64,000 bases of DNA from NCBI RefSeq assembly GCF_037094495.1, contig NZ_CP146612.1, positions 1,178,001 through 1,242,000 on the forward strand, given 5' to 3'. Each line of letters opens with the position of its first letter. Within the stretch, counting starts at the first letter, position 1. Source of the DNA: Dehalogenimonas sp. W. GTDB lineage: Bacteria > Chloroflexota > Dehalococcoidia > Dehalococcoidales > Dehalococcoidaceae. Shown here piece by piece: positions 49,520-58,443 of this stretch. The position numbers and the translations under genes are program-made. The notes below the pieces were generated by a model. It was given only the letters and a program-made list of their open reading frames with translations, searched no databases and was not told where the DNA came from.

Positions 49520-49653
49520 GTTTCAAACAGCCTGGACTGAGTTTTATTCAGTATAAATTGCTGAAATACCATAATCCTTGACGGTCTTCGTACCGGGAAA
49601 TTTCAGTTTTGGTATATCCGGGATTTAATGATGGGTTATTAGGGATTAAAGTT

Positions 49654-50907
49654 ATGGGAAAAAATCTAGCAGAAAAAATTCTTTCAGAGAAGACCGGCAG
49701 TGACGTTAAATCGGGAGATATCGTGGTATCCCCGGTTGATTGGGCTCTGGTGCAGGACACAACCGGGCCGCTGACGGTCCGGGAGTTTCTGGCGCTCGAG
49801 TTGCCAAAACTGGCCAATCCGGCTCATACGATTCTTTTTATTGATCATGCCGCTCCGTCACCTCAGAAACAACTGTCTTGTGACCATACCTTCCTGCGTA
49901 AGTTCGCCAATGATTACGGGGCAGTTTTATCAGACGTCGGGGAGGGCGTTTGCCACCAAATTATGGCTGAAAAGTATGCGCGGCCCGGTGATGTTATCGT
50001 CGGGGCTGACTCTCATACGGTCACTGCCGGAGGTTTGGGTGCTTTTGCCACCGGAATGGGTTCTTCAGATGTGGCCGCGGCCTTTGGTCTTGGGAAAACC
50101 TGGTTTCGGGTGCCAGAGACTTTTTTCATCAGGATGACCGGCAAGTTTCAGAATCATGTCACCGCCAAGGATGTGATTTTACATCTTATCGGTTTAATCG
50201 GTGCTGACGGTGCTACGTACAAGGCGTTGGAGTTCGGCGGCGACGGCGTGGCTGACATGTCGGTGACTGACCGTCTGACCATCGCCAACATGGCGGTGGA
50301 AGCGGGGGCTAAAGTCGGGCTATTCCCTTCGGACATTCTGACGCAGGAATATCTGACGCAGCAGGGGCGCGCTGGTGATTACCGGTCGTTGACCGCTGAT
50401 GCCGGCGCTGTTTATGAACGGATAATTGATATTGACCTTTCTAATTTAGAGCCGACCATAGCCAAACCTCATACCGTTGATAACACGGCTACTGTTACTG
50501 AACTCAAGGGTACCAAAGTAGACCAGGTTTTCATCGGCACCTGCACCAACGGCCGGTTGTCAGATTTGAAACAGGCCGCCGAAATTCTTAGAGGCAAGCG
50601 TCGGAATCCTGGTACCCGGCTGTTAGTGGGCCCGGCTTCACCTCAGGTGCTGTTGGCTGGGATGAAATTGGGTTATATTCAGACTCTGGTTGAGGCCGGG
50701 GCGGTGATTCTGCCGCCCGGATGCGCCGGATGTCTGGGTGTTCATCAAGGCGTGCTGGGCGACGGCGAGGTCTGCCTTTCCACTGCCAACCGCAATTTCC
50801 TGGGACGGATGGGTAATCCGGAAGGATATATTTACCTTTCCAGCACACCGACGGCGGCCGCTTCGGCCATCACTGGCGTCATCACTGATCCGCGGGAGGT
50901 AGCGTAA
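49654..50907 (+). CDS. Aconitase / 3-isopropylmalate dehydratase large subunit family
   Basis: 417 residues of the LeuC/AcnA-type hydrolyase family: DHAAPSPQKQ, GADSHTVTAGGLGAFATGMGSSD in two parts, GTCTNGRLSDL, and the cluster Cys in PPGCAGCLG plus TCTNG. These hold the 4Fe-4S cluster. The neighbours (IDH, MDH, fumarase) favour aconitase in the TCA sequence over leucine synthesis; sequence alone does not decide. The start is ATG 49654 with AGGGA upstream rather than 49609. It abuts the small subunit (TAATG). Confidence 0.88.
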   Translation: MGKNLAEKILSEKTGSDVKSGDIVVSPVDWALVQDTTGPLTVREFLALELPKLANPAHTILFIDHAAPSPQKQLSCDHTFLRKFANDYGAVLSDVGEGVCHQIMAEKYARPGDVIVGADSHTVTAGGLGAFATGMGSSDVAAAFGLGKTWFRVPETFFIRMTGKFQNHVTAKDVILHLIGLIGADGATYKALEFGGDGVADMSVTDRLTIANMAVEAGAKVGLFPSDILTQEYLTQQGRAGDYRSLTADAGAVYERIIDIDLSNLEPTIAKPHTVDNTATVTELKGTKVDQVFIGTCTNGRLSDLKQAAEILRGKRRNPGTRLLVGPASPQVLLAGMKLGYIQTLVEAGAVILPPGCAGCLGVHQGVLGDGEVCLSTANRNFLGRMGNPEGYIYLSSTPTAAASAITGVITDPREVA

Positions 50908-51401
50908 TGCTTAAAGGCAGAGCTTTTAAATTTGGGGATAATATTTCCACCGATCTGATCGCGCCCGGCCGGCTGGTGCACCTCCGGAGTAATCTGCCGG
51001 AACTGGCCAAACATGTGCTGGAAGATGCGGACCCGACCTTTGCCGCCCGTGTTAAGCCCGGAGATTTTGTAGTCGGCGGCAGTAATTTCGGCTTGGGGTC
51101 CAGTCGTGAACACGCTCCGGTTATTATCAAGATGGCCGGGGTGTCGGCGGTGCTGGCCAAATCTGTCGCCCGCATATTCTTCCGCAATGCCATTAATGTC
51201 GGCCTGCCAGTGCTGGTGTGCGATACCGATAAGATCAACGAAGGCGATGAGCTGGAAATTGACCTGGCTTCAGGCATTATTCAAAACAAGACCAACGGCG
51301 AGACTCTAACTTCCGGCAAGCTTCCTGAAGCCATGCTGGCAATCTTGAATGAAGGCGGTCTCAAGCCATATATCAGGAAATATGGTGATTTTCAAATATA
51401 A
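50907..51401 (+). CDS. Aconitase / 3-isopropylmalate dehydratase small subunit family
   Basis: 164 residues of the swivel domain: GRAFKFGDNISTDLIAPGR, FVVGGSNFGLGSSREHAPV and NAINVGLPVLVC. It pairs with the large subunit just upstream (start and stop overlap by one base) to form the two-subunit hydrolyase. Confidence 0.9.
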   Translation: MLKGRAFKFGDNISTDLIAPGRLVHLRSNLPELAKHVLEDADPTFAARVKPGDFVVGGSNFGLGSSREHAPVIIKMAGVSAVLAKSVARIFFRNAINVGLPVLVCDTDKINEGDELEIDLASGIIQNKTNGETLTSGKLPEAMLAILNEGGLKPYIRKYGDFQI

Positions 51402-51460
51402 TATGGTGAGAGAGCGTGATTTAGACGTGTCCAACACCGAAGGTTAACTAAGGAGCAACA

Positions 51461-52531
51461 ATGATTCATAATGTAACTTTAATTCCCGGCGACGGGATCG
51501 GCCCGGAAATATCCGATGCCACTCGTCGAGTACTGGAAGCCACGGGAGTAAAATTTAACTGGGAAGTGGTTCATGCCGGTACGGACGTAATTGTCGAATT
51601 CGGTACCCCTTTACCGGAGCAAGTCCTGGATTCCATCCGGAAAAATCGCACGGCCATCAAAGGCCCTATTACCACACCGGTGGGTTCCGGCTTTCGCAGC
51701 GTCAACGTGGCTATTCGTAAAGCGCTTGATTTATATACCTGCCTGCGGCCATGCAAGAGTTATCCGGGGGTACCATCGCGTTACAGCGACGTAGACCTGG
51801 TTATTGTTCGGGAAAACATGGAAGACCTTTATGCCGGCATTGAGTTTGAGCGGGGCACTGACTGGGCGGAAAAACTTAAGCAGATGCTTAAGGATAAGGG
51901 AGAGAAACAAATCCGTGAGGATGCCGGTTTCTCTATCAAGATGATCTCTGAAACCGGAACCCGTCGCATTGTGAAATATGCCTTTGAATATGCCCGCCGC
52001 TACGGCCGTAAAAAGGTTACCGCCGTGCATAAGGCTAATATTCTGAAATTCTCCGACGGGCTGTTTCTGGCGGTTGCCCGCGACGTGGCAACAGAGTATC
52101 CGGACATTGAGTTTGATGACCGTATCGTGGATAACATGACCATGCAGCTGGTGAGGAATCCGGGCCAGTTTGATGTGATCGTCTGCCCCAATCTTTATGG
52201 TGATATTCTTTCTGATCTATGTGCCGGGCTTATCGGCGGTCTGGGTGTGGCCCCGGGCGGAAATATCGGTGACGACTATGCTGTTTTTGAGCCGACTCAC
52301 GGCAGCGCCCCCAAATATAAAGGACTGAACAAAGTTAATCCAATGGCAATGATGCTTTCCGGTGTATTGATGCTGCGTCATCTGGAAGAAAACGCGGCTG
52401 CTGACAAACTGGAGCGGGCGATTGCTTCTGTCATCGCCGAAGGCACCAATGTGACGTATGATCTGACCCCCGAAGGGGGTACTCCGGCGGGTACGGCTCA
52501 GGTGGCAAACGCCATCATCGCGAAACTATAG
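51461..52531 (+). CDS. Isocitrate dehydrogenase (NAD-type, short family)
   Basis: 356 residues of the isocitrate/isopropylmalate dehydrogenase family: [33 protein letters not shown] (Arg-Ser-x-Asn as in IDH), [16 protein letters not shown], and [20 protein letters not shown]. The Ser and Asn in SVN fit isocitrate rather than isopropylmalate, and the TCA context supports this. AAGGAG precedes the ATG. Confidence 0.88.
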   Translation: MIHNVTLIPGDGIGPEISDATRRVLEATGVKFNWEVVHAGTDVIVEFGTPLPEQVLDSIRKNRTAIKGPITTPVGSGFRSVNVAIRKALDLYTCLRPCKSYPGVPSRYSDVDLVIVRENMEDLYAGIEFERGTDWAEKLKQMLKDKGEKQIREDAGFSIKMISETGTRRIVKYAFEYARRYGRKKVTAVHKANILKFSDGLFLAVARDVATEYPDIEFDDRIVDNMTMQLVRNPGQFDVIVCPNLYGDILSDLCAGLIGGLGVAPGGNIGDDYAVFEPTHGSAPKYKGLNKVNPMAMMLSGVLMLRHLEENAAADKLERAIASVIAEGTNVTYDLTPEGGTPAGTAQVANAIIAKL

Positions 52532-52537
52532 TAACGA

Positions 52538-52568
52538 TGCTCCTTCTTAAGGAGGAGCAATGCTTTAA
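52538..52568 (+). promoter_or_regulatory. Hairpin with Shine-Dalgarno and a two-codon ORF before mdh
   Basis: TGCTCCTTCT (52538-52547) pairs with AGGAGGAGCA (52550-52559), hiding AGGAGG. An ATG at 52560 follows at good spacing but encodes only Met-Leu before TAA (52566-52568). It lies 18 nt before mdh and may tune mdh translation. Confidence 0.4.
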
Positions 52569-52585
52569 AACGGGTGGTAAGTGAT

Positions 52586-53506
52586 ATGAAGATAACAGTT
52601 GTTGGGGCCGGAAATGTCGGTGCCACATTAGCCCAGCGCTTGATTGAAAAAGACTTTGCTGATGTCGCTCTGGTTGACGTGGTTGACGGTATCCCTCAGG
52701 GTAAGACACTGGATATGCGACAGTCGGCTAATGTAATCGGTTTCACTCATGAACTGACCGGTTCTGATTCCTATGAAGTAACTGCGGGTTCCGATATTAT
52801 TGTGATTACCGCCGGCATTGCCCGCAAACCGGGTATGACTCGGGATGAGCTTATCGGCATCAACGCTAAAATCGTCCGCGAAGTTGTTGAAAAATCGCTG
52901 GCGCTGTCGCCTGATGCGATATTCATTATTGTGACCAATCCGGTGGACGCCATGACTTATCTTGCGTTGAAGACCAGCGGTCTGCCGAGGGAACGTGTTT
53001 TCGGTTTGTCCGGTGTACTGGACGGTGGGCGTCTTGCGGCTTTCCTGGCTGAGGAATACGGTGTCAGCGCCGCCGAAGTTTTCCCCTGTGTCATGGGGGA
53101 ACATGGTAGTAACATGGTCGTCTACCCCCGTTTTACCACCGTCCAGGGCAAACCGATGTCGGATCTGATGGATAAGGCTAAGCAACAGGCGTTTATTGAC
53201 CGCTGTGTGAACGGCGGCGCTGAAATAGTAGGTTATCTTAAGACCGGTTCGGCATTCTACGCGCCTTCAGCCTCTGTTGCCTATATGATTGATGCGGTAG
53301 TCAATGATTCCGGCATTCAGATGAATTGTGCCACCTATCTCAGCGGGGAATACGGACTATCCGATGTTGTCATCGGTGTACCGGTCAGGTTGGGGAGCGG
53401 GGGCATTCAGAAAGTCATTGAACTGGCGCTGAATGCGGATGAAAAGGCAGCACTGGAAGCGTCCGCTGACGCAGTTCGCAAGACTATCGCCGCTCTGAAT
53501 ATTTAA
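52586..53506 (+). CDS. mdh: Malate dehydrogenase
   Basis: 306 residues of the LDH-like NAD-dependent malate dehydrogenase family: ITVVGAGNVGATLAQRL, the NAD-binding Asp in LVDVVDG, IVITAGIARKPGMTRDEL with the substrate Arg, VTNPVDAMTYL, the catalytic His in VMGEHGSNMVV, and GSGGIQKVIEL at the end. ATG 52586 (GGTGG upstream) gives the family N-terminus MKITVVGAG; the GTG at 52574 adds four residues. Confidence 0.95.
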   Translation: MKITVVGAGNVGATLAQRLIEKDFADVALVDVVDGIPQGKTLDMRQSANVIGFTHELTGSDSYEVTAGSDIIVITAGIARKPGMTRDELIGINAKIVREVVEKSLALSPDAIFIIVTNPVDAMTYLALKTSGLPRERVFGLSGVLDGGRLAAFLAEEYGVSAAEVFPCVMGEHGSNMVVYPRFTTVQGKPMSDLMDKAKQQAFIDRCVNGGAEIVGYLKTGSAFYAPSASVAYMIDAVVNDSGIQMNCATYLSGEYGLSDVVIGVPVRLGSGGIQKVIELALNADEKAALEASADAVRKTIAALNI

Positions 53507-53570
53507 GCTATTTCTGATTAGTGGTGTGTTGCGGTAATATCTTTCGGTCGGTGCTGTCGCAGACAGTTCA

Positions 53571-53600
53571 ATGACAGCCGGCCCTCAAACAGCCTATAAT
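53571..53600 (+). promoter_or_regulatory. Promoter of the leaderless fumarase genes
   Basis: ATGACA (53571-53576), 18-nt spacer, TATAAT (53595-53600), then 6 nt to ATG 53607. The ATG of the -35 box is in frame with the gene and is a false start. Confidence 0.7.
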
Positions 53601-53606
53601 AATCAC

Positions 53607-54452
53607 ATGCGTGAAATTCAAACCTCAGTTATTGCTCAAACCGTTGCCCGACTGGCCGAAGAGGCCAATTATGAATTGGGTTCCGATATTCAGGTCGCTC
53701 TAGGCAGAGCCAAAGACGCCGAGAAATCACCGCTGGGACGGGAAATTCTGGACAGCTTCGCCGAAAATGCCCATCGGGCTCCTGAACTGCGCCGTCCTTT
53801 ATGCCAGGATACCGGCGTGGCAGTGGTCTTTCTGGATATCGGTCAGGACGTACATTTTACCGGTGGTGATTTGGAAGCAGCCGTTGTTGAAGGCGTCAGA
53901 TCCGGCTACCAAAAAGGTTTTTTACGAAAATCTATGGTGGCTGAACCTTTTACCGGGCGTAAGAATACCGGCGACAACACCCCCCCGGTAATTCACTATC
54001 GGTTAGTGCCTGGCCATCAGGTTAAAATCAGTTTGATGGCTAAAGGCTCCGGCGCGGAGAACATGAGCCGTCTCTTTATGCTTAAACCCGCTGATAGTCG
54101 TGACGGCGTCATTGATGCCGCGGTCACGACAGTGGAGGAAGCCGGCGGTAAAGCTTGTCCACCGGTCATCGTGGGCATCGGTATCGGTGGTACCGCAGAA
54201 GCTTCCATGTTGCAAGCAAAGCGGTCGCTGTTGCGTAAGGTTGGCCAGCCGTCCGCTGAGGCGGAAACGGCCGCGCTTGAACAGGAGATATTATCCCGGG
54301 TAAATAGGTTGGGTATCGGCCCCCTGGGACTGGGAGGGACGGTTACTGCCATGGCGGTTCATATCGAAAGCCTGCCCTGCCATATCGCCAGCTTGCCGGT
54401 GGCGGTTAATCTGCAATGTCACAGTGCCCGTCATCGGGAGGTACTGTTATGA
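53607..54452 (+). CDS. Fumarate hydratase, class I alpha (N-terminal) subunit
   Basis: 281 residues of the 4Fe-4S fumarase/tartrate dehydratase alpha family: RPLCQDTGVAVVFLDIGQ, NTGDNTPPVIHY, GSGAENMSRLFMLKP and GIGIGGTAEAS. It hydrates fumarate to malate with its beta partner. ATG 53607 begins MREIQTSV, the usual start, and follows a TATAAT by 6 nt, so the mRNA is probably leaderless. ATGA overlap with the beta gene. Confidence 0.92.
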   Translation: MREIQTSVIAQTVARLAEEANYELGSDIQVALGRAKDAEKSPLGREILDSFAENAHRAPELRRPLCQDTGVAVVFLDIGQDVHFTGGDLEAAVVEGVRSGYQKGFLRKSMVAEPFTGRKNTGDNTPPVIHYRLVPGHQVKISLMAKGSGAENMSRLFMLKPADSRDGVIDAAVTTVEEAGGKACPPVIVGIGIGGTAEASMLQAKRSLLRKVGQPSAEAETAALEQEILSRVNRLGIGPLGLGGTVTAMAVHIESLPCHIASLPVAVNLQCHSARHREVLL

Positions 54453-55009
54453 AACAACCATGGCGCGAACTCGTCCTGCCGTTGTCGGCAGACACAATTG
54501 CCGGACTGAAGGCAGGAGATAAACTGATGCTGTCTGGTACCATCTATGCCGCCCGGGATGCGGCGCATAAGCGTTTTATTGAAGCGCTTGACCGGGGTGA
54601 ACGATTACCGGTTGACTTGGGCGATTCACTGATCTATTACATGGGGCCGACTCCGACCCGCCCGGGTGACGTTATCGGTTCCTGCGGCCCGACCACCAGT
54701 GCCCGAATGGATAAATATACTCCGCGGCTTATTGTTGAAGGCTTGCGTTTAATGATGGGCAAAGGCAACCGTTCCCCGGAAGTCGTAGCGGCTATCAGAG
54801 AATATGGAGCTGTTTATCTGGTAACCCTCGGTGGGGCCGGGGCACTGTTGTCGGCCAGGGTAAAGTCGGCTGAAATACTTGCCTATCCGGAACTTGAGGC
54901 TGAGGCGGTACTCAAGATGGAAATAGAACGTTTCCCGGTTATTGTAGCCATAGACGGTCAGGGCAATGATTTGTTTAAAACCGGGCCGGAACAGTATCGC
55001 AAGGCATAA
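54449..55009 (+). CDS. Fumarate hydratase, class I beta (C-terminal) subunit
   Basis: 186 residues of the fumarase beta family: LPLSADTIAGLKAGDKLMLSG, YYMGPTPTRPGDVIGSCGPTTS and GKGNRSPEVV. It completes the heteromeric fumarase. ATG 54449 with GGGAGG 7 nt upstream; the frame opens earlier at 54416 without a ribosome site. Confidence 0.93.
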   Translation: MKQPWRELVLPLSADTIAGLKAGDKLMLSGTIYAARDAAHKRFIEALDRGERLPVDLGDSLIYYMGPTPTRPGDVIGSCGPTTSARMDKYTPRLIVEGLRLMMGKGNRSPEVVAAIREYGAVYLVTLGGAGALLSARVKSAEILAYPELEAEAVLKMEIERFPVIVAIDGQGNDLFKTGPEQYRKA

Positions 55010-55066
55010 TTTTAAAATATACAGCCATCATCAATAACCTGGCAAGGTAATTCTAGGGGGATTAAA

Positions 55067-55408
55067 ATGGATTGTATCTTCTGCCGCATCGCCGGGGGCG
55101 ATATTCCTGCGGAAATATTACACAAAGATGATTTAGTTGTGGCTTTTCGCGATATTGCGCCTCAGGCTCCGGTGCACATTCTGATTGTGCCGGTAAAGCA
55201 CTTCAGCAACCTGACTGAGGTCAATGGAGATGATTATGAAATCATCGCTCATATTTTCAAGGTGGCTATTGAATTGGCTGACCGGGAGGGTATCGCCGAA
55301 AGCGGTTACCGAATTGCCGTCAATTCCGGAAAAGAGGGCGGGCAGGTAGTGGGTCACCTGCACTTTCACCTGTTGGGCGGGCGGCAGCTTTCGGGAGATT
55401 TAGGCTGA
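55067..55408 (+). CDS. HIT family protein (HinT type)
   Basis: 113 residues: CIFCRIAGGDIPAEILH at the start, then DIAPQAPVHILIVPVKH, and the histidine triad GHLHFHLLGGR at the end. It is a nucleoside phosphoramidate hydrolase by family; physiological substrate unknown. AGGGGGA precedes the ATG. Confidence 0.95.
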   Translation: MDCIFCRIAGGDIPAEILHKDDLVVAFRDIAPQAPVHILIVPVKHFSNLTEVNGDDYEIIAHIFKVAIELADREGIAESGYRIAVNSGKEGGQVVGHLHFHLLGGRQLSGDLG

Positions 55409-55445
55409 GTGAATGAATTCTGGAATATAATCAAGGACGTTTCTG

Positions 55446-56156
55446 TTGTCTAAGGATATTCGGGAGGGCAGCAAAGCGGCTCTCCCTATTGTATTAGGTT
55501 ACTTGCCGGTCGGCATGGCTTATGGCGTGCTGGCGCGGGCGGCTGGATTATCAACACTGGAAGCAACTGGAATGAGCGTTTTTGTCTTTGCCGGGGCTTC
55601 TCAATTTATTGCTGTCAGCATGCTGGGTGCCGGTGCCGCCGCTTTTCCCGTCATTCTAACTACATTTATTGTGAATTCCCGCCATGTACTGATGACATCG
55701 GCTTTGGCGAGGTATTTCAAGGGACTGCCGGTTGGGAAAATCATTCCGCTGTCGGGTCAGGTTACCGACGAGTCTTTTGCCGTAGCCATGGCCGATGTAT
55801 CCCTTGTTACCGGGCGTCCCAATTATCTGATGGCGTTGCAGATGACTGCCTATGGCTCCTGGGTCAGCGGTTCCATTATCGGGGCGTTGTTTGGGTCAAT
55901 TATTGACAGCTCCTCGTACGGCATACCATTCGCCATGACGGCATTATTCATCTGCTTGCTGGTGATGCAAATACGAAACCGGGTGCATGTTATTGTCGCT
56001 GTGACGGCCGGTGTCCTGGCGCTGGGTTTGCAGGGCATTCTGCCCAACAATCTTCACCTCATCATCGCTGCCACAGGGGCGGCGGGCACCGGCTTGTGGC
56101 TGACCCTGCGCCGGGAAACTATGAACGGTGTCTGGTCTGAAAGCAATAAAGAATAA
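55446..56156 (+). CDS. azlC: AzlC family branched-chain amino acid exporter subunit
   Basis: 236 residues with about six or more membrane helices; PIVLGYLPVGMAYGVLA, VFAGASQFIAVSML and TFIVNSRHVLMTSAL are AzlC hallmarks. With AzlD it exports branched-chain amino acids or analogues. TTG start at 55446 after AAGGA, with a TATAAT at 55426-55431. The stop overlaps the azlD ATG by one base. Confidence 0.92.
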   Translation: MSKDIREGSKAALPIVLGYLPVGMAYGVLARAAGLSTLEATGMSVFVFAGASQFIAVSMLGAGAAAFPVILTTFIVNSRHVLMTSALARYFKGLPVGKIIPLSGQVTDESFAVAMADVSLVTGRPNYLMALQMTAYGSWVSGSIIGALFGSIIDSSSYGIPFAMTALFICLLVMQIRNRVHVIVAVTAGVLALGLQGILPNNLHLIIAATGAAGTGLWLTLRRETMNGVWSESNKE

Positions 56157-56470
56157 TGCGCCTGGAGATTCTATTGATTATCCTGGGGATGACCGCGGTG
56201 ACTTTTATTCCCCGCTTTCTGCCGATGGCTTTCATGAGCCGTCTGAAGGTGCCCAAAAGGTTGAGCGTTTTCCTGGAATATGTCCCGGTGGCGGTACTGG
56301 CGGCGCTGGTTTTCCCCGCGGTCTTTGCCGCAGATGAGGGTGGTTTTGGTATTGACCCGACGTTATTGCTGTCGGCCGGCATCGTGCTGCTGTTTTCGTA
56401 TAAGTTACGCAATCTGTGGGGGGCGGTGGTGCTGGGGATGGCGGTGTATTGGGGCCTGAGCTCTTTTTAA
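56156..56470 (+). CDS. azlD: AzlD family branched-chain amino acid exporter subunit
   Basis: 104 residues with four hydrophobic segments: ILGMTAVTFIPRFLPMAFM, LEYVPVAVLAALVFPA and a late TM run. Small partner of AzlC, translationally coupled to it. Confidence 0.9.
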   Translation: MRLEILLIILGMTAVTFIPRFLPMAFMSRLKVPKRLSVFLEYVPVAVLAALVFPAVFAADEGGFGIDPTLLLSAGIVLLFSYKLRNLWGAVVLGMAVYWGLSSF

Positions 56471-56545
56471 CCCTTACATAAATAACAAACGACACCTCAA
56501 GAAGCGCTTACATTATTGATAGGATTATCGGTTAAAAGATTGATG

Positions 56546-57073
56546 CTATTTCAAGTTGAGGTAAAATAGCAGCCCGGCGATGCTTTTACTATCTTGGATT
56601 TGCCCGTTCTGTATCATCTGCCGGATTTCAGTTGCCGATGTGCGTAAAAGGGTAATCTCATCGGTGTCCTCCGCCACCAGTCGGGCTGGGGTGAGTTCAG
56701 TGGCCAGAAAAAGGTGAAGCACCTCAGTGGAGTAACCCGGCGCTGAATAAAAGCCGGTCAGACGCTCTATCCGCTCTGGATAAAAACCGGTTTCTTCCTG
56801 CATTTCGCGGCGAACCGCCTCTTCCGGAGTTTCACCCGGGTCAATGCCGCCGGCTGGTATTTCCAACAGTTCCGTTTCAACGGCGTGGCGATATTGCCGG
56901 ACCAAGAGTAAATCCCCGTTCTCATCCACGGCAACTACGGCTACGGCAGGGGGATATTCCACCACGTCCCAGATCTTTTCAGCTCCGTCGACCTGCGTTA
57001 CGGCGTCCTGGCGCACGGTGATGAGCTTACCGGTAAATACGGTGCGGCGCTCTACATCATTATATTCAGACAT
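56546..57073 (-). CDS. NUDIX hydrolase (ADP-ribose pyrophosphatase type)
   Basis: 175 residues with a full Nudix box: G-x5-E-x7-REMQEETG in the stretch GGIDPGETPEEAVRREMQEE and TGF. Earlier RQDAVTQVDG and VRQYRHAVETELLEIPAG fit the ADP-sugar pyrophosphatase group. It overlaps the GNAT gene by 8 bases on the same strand. Confidence 0.92.
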   Translation of the reverse strand: MSEYNDVERRTVFTGKLITVRQDAVTQVDGAEKIWDVVEYPPAVAVVAVDENGDLLLVRQYRHAVETELLEIPAGGIDPGETPEEAVRREMQEETGFYPERIERLTGFYSAPGYSTEVLHLFLATELTPARLVAEDTDEITLLRTSATEIRQMIQNGQIQDSKSIAGLLFYLNLK

Positions 57074-57536
57074 GGGCTGGCACTGTAGCGTTGAAGGTCA
57101 TGGCTGACTCATCGCAGTCCGGGAACTTGGGGCAGCGGTAGCACTCACCCCAGACCTTGTGCGGCAGTTCCTTTTTTTCCACCAGCTTGAAACCGCAGGT
57201 GCCGAAGAACACCGGTTGATAGGTCAGGCAAAAAATGGTGGGGATGCCCAGTGAGGCCGCTTCATCCAGACAAGCCTGGACCAGGGCTGTCCCCAGTTTC
57301 TGGCGGCGACGTTCGGTTTCAACCGCCAGTGATTTGACCTCGGCCAGATCTGACCAGCTGATATGTAAGGCGGCGCAGGCCAATACCTTATCGCCGTCAC
57401 GGATGACAAAGAAATCACGGATATTTTCATATATTTCCGAGAGCGGTCGGGCCAGCATCTGACCTTGCTCAGCGTGGGAATTCACCAGCTTATGAATCTG
57501 CTTGGCGTCATTGATAATGGCTTTTACAACTTTCAT
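57066..57536 (-). CDS. GNAT N-acetyltransferase (short ArgA-like)
   Basis: 156 residues of the GNAT fold: an acetyl-CoA loop RRRQKLGTALVQACLDEA, then LTYQPVFFGTCGFKLVEKKEL, and a C-terminal YRCPKFPDCDE tail. It resembles short N-acetylglutamate synthases (ArgA-type GNATs). That would fit arginine synthesis, though no arg gene is nearby. It overlaps nadK by 4 bases and the Nudix gene by 8, an operon nadK-GNAT-Nudix. Confidence 0.85.
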   Translation of the reverse strand: MKVVKAIINDAKQIHKLVNSHAEQGQMLARPLSEIYENIRDFFVIRDGDKVLACAALHISWSDLAEVKSLAVETERRRQKLGTALVQACLDEAASLGIPTIFCLTYQPVFFGTCGFKLVEKKELPHKVWGECYRCPKFPDCDESAMTFNATVPAHV

Positions 57537-58384
57537 GATATGCGGTTGCCTTTCAGTTTGTGGTCGGTGTTTACATAAAAAGAGTCCGGTTCGCTCAGAC
57601 GCAGGAAATGCAATTGGTGTCGGCTGGTACGCACCTTGATAATATCTCCGGTCACCAGTTCAGTATTGATGTGCCCGTCAATACACAAAGTTGCCTGGTG
57701 ATTGGTACTGACCTTGAGCGTAACTGTTTTATCTGCGGGTATTACCAATGAATAACTGCGGCCCAGGTGCGGCAGAATAGGGGTCAACAGGATTTCCGGT
57801 GATTGCGGATGCATGACCGGGCCGCCGGCGGCAAAATTATAGCCGGTGGAACCAGTGGCTGAGGCTACTATGACTCCGTCGCCTTTGTAGGTAGCGTAAT
57901 GAGTATGGTCAATGTGACAGTCAACACTGATAATACGGGCAATGCCGCCTCGCGCAGCTACGACGTCATTAACGGTAAAAAAATTCCGGACCGCGCCGTT
58001 TTTGGTATCAACGGGCGTCACTTCCGCCTCTAAAACGGTGCGGTAATCATCCCAGCCTTCACCCGCCAGGATGCGGGGCAACAGTTCCAGGGCTTTGTCG
58101 GCAGGCATTTCGGTCATGAAGCCCAGTTTGCCCAGGTTGACGGAAGTGATGGGGATATCCAGCGGTAACGCTGCCTGTGCGGCCCGCAGGATGGTGCCGT
58201 CACCGCCGGTGGTGACAATCAGATCGGTACCCGCCATGTGATTTTTCAGCTTTTGGCTGTCCCAGGCGGAGCACATCCAGTAATCACTGCCGTGCTTCTC
58301 CAGAGAAACAGCAATTTCCTTGCCCAGGCCAAGAGCCGCTTTATTAAGCGGGTGATATATTATGCCGATATGTTTAAAATTCAT
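57533..58384 (-). CDS. nadK: NAD kinase
   Basis: 283 residues. The kinase motif TTGGDGTILRAA and the downstream NDVVAARG and GDGVIVASATGSTGYN motifs define NadK, which makes NADP from NAD. It heads the nadK-GNAT-Nudix operon on the minus strand. Confidence 0.96.
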   Translation of the reverse strand: MNFKHIGIIYHPLNKAALGLGKEIAVSLEKHGSDYWMCSAWDSQKLKNHMAGTDLIVTTGGDGTILRAAQAALPLDIPITSVNLGKLGFMTEMPADKALELLPRILAGEGWDDYRTVLEAEVTPVDTKNGAVRNFFTVNDVVAARGGIARIISVDCHIDHTHYATYKGDGVIVASATGSTGYNFAAGGPVMHPQSPEILLTPILPHLGRSYSLVIPADKTVTLKVSTNHQATLCIDGHINTELVTGDIIKVRTSRHQLHFLRLSEPDSFYVNTDHKLKGNRIS

Positions 58385-58443
58385 GAGTGAGTCTTCCCAG
58401 TAAAAATGAGTGTAACACCGGTTCCGGAGGGTGTCAAAGAAGA

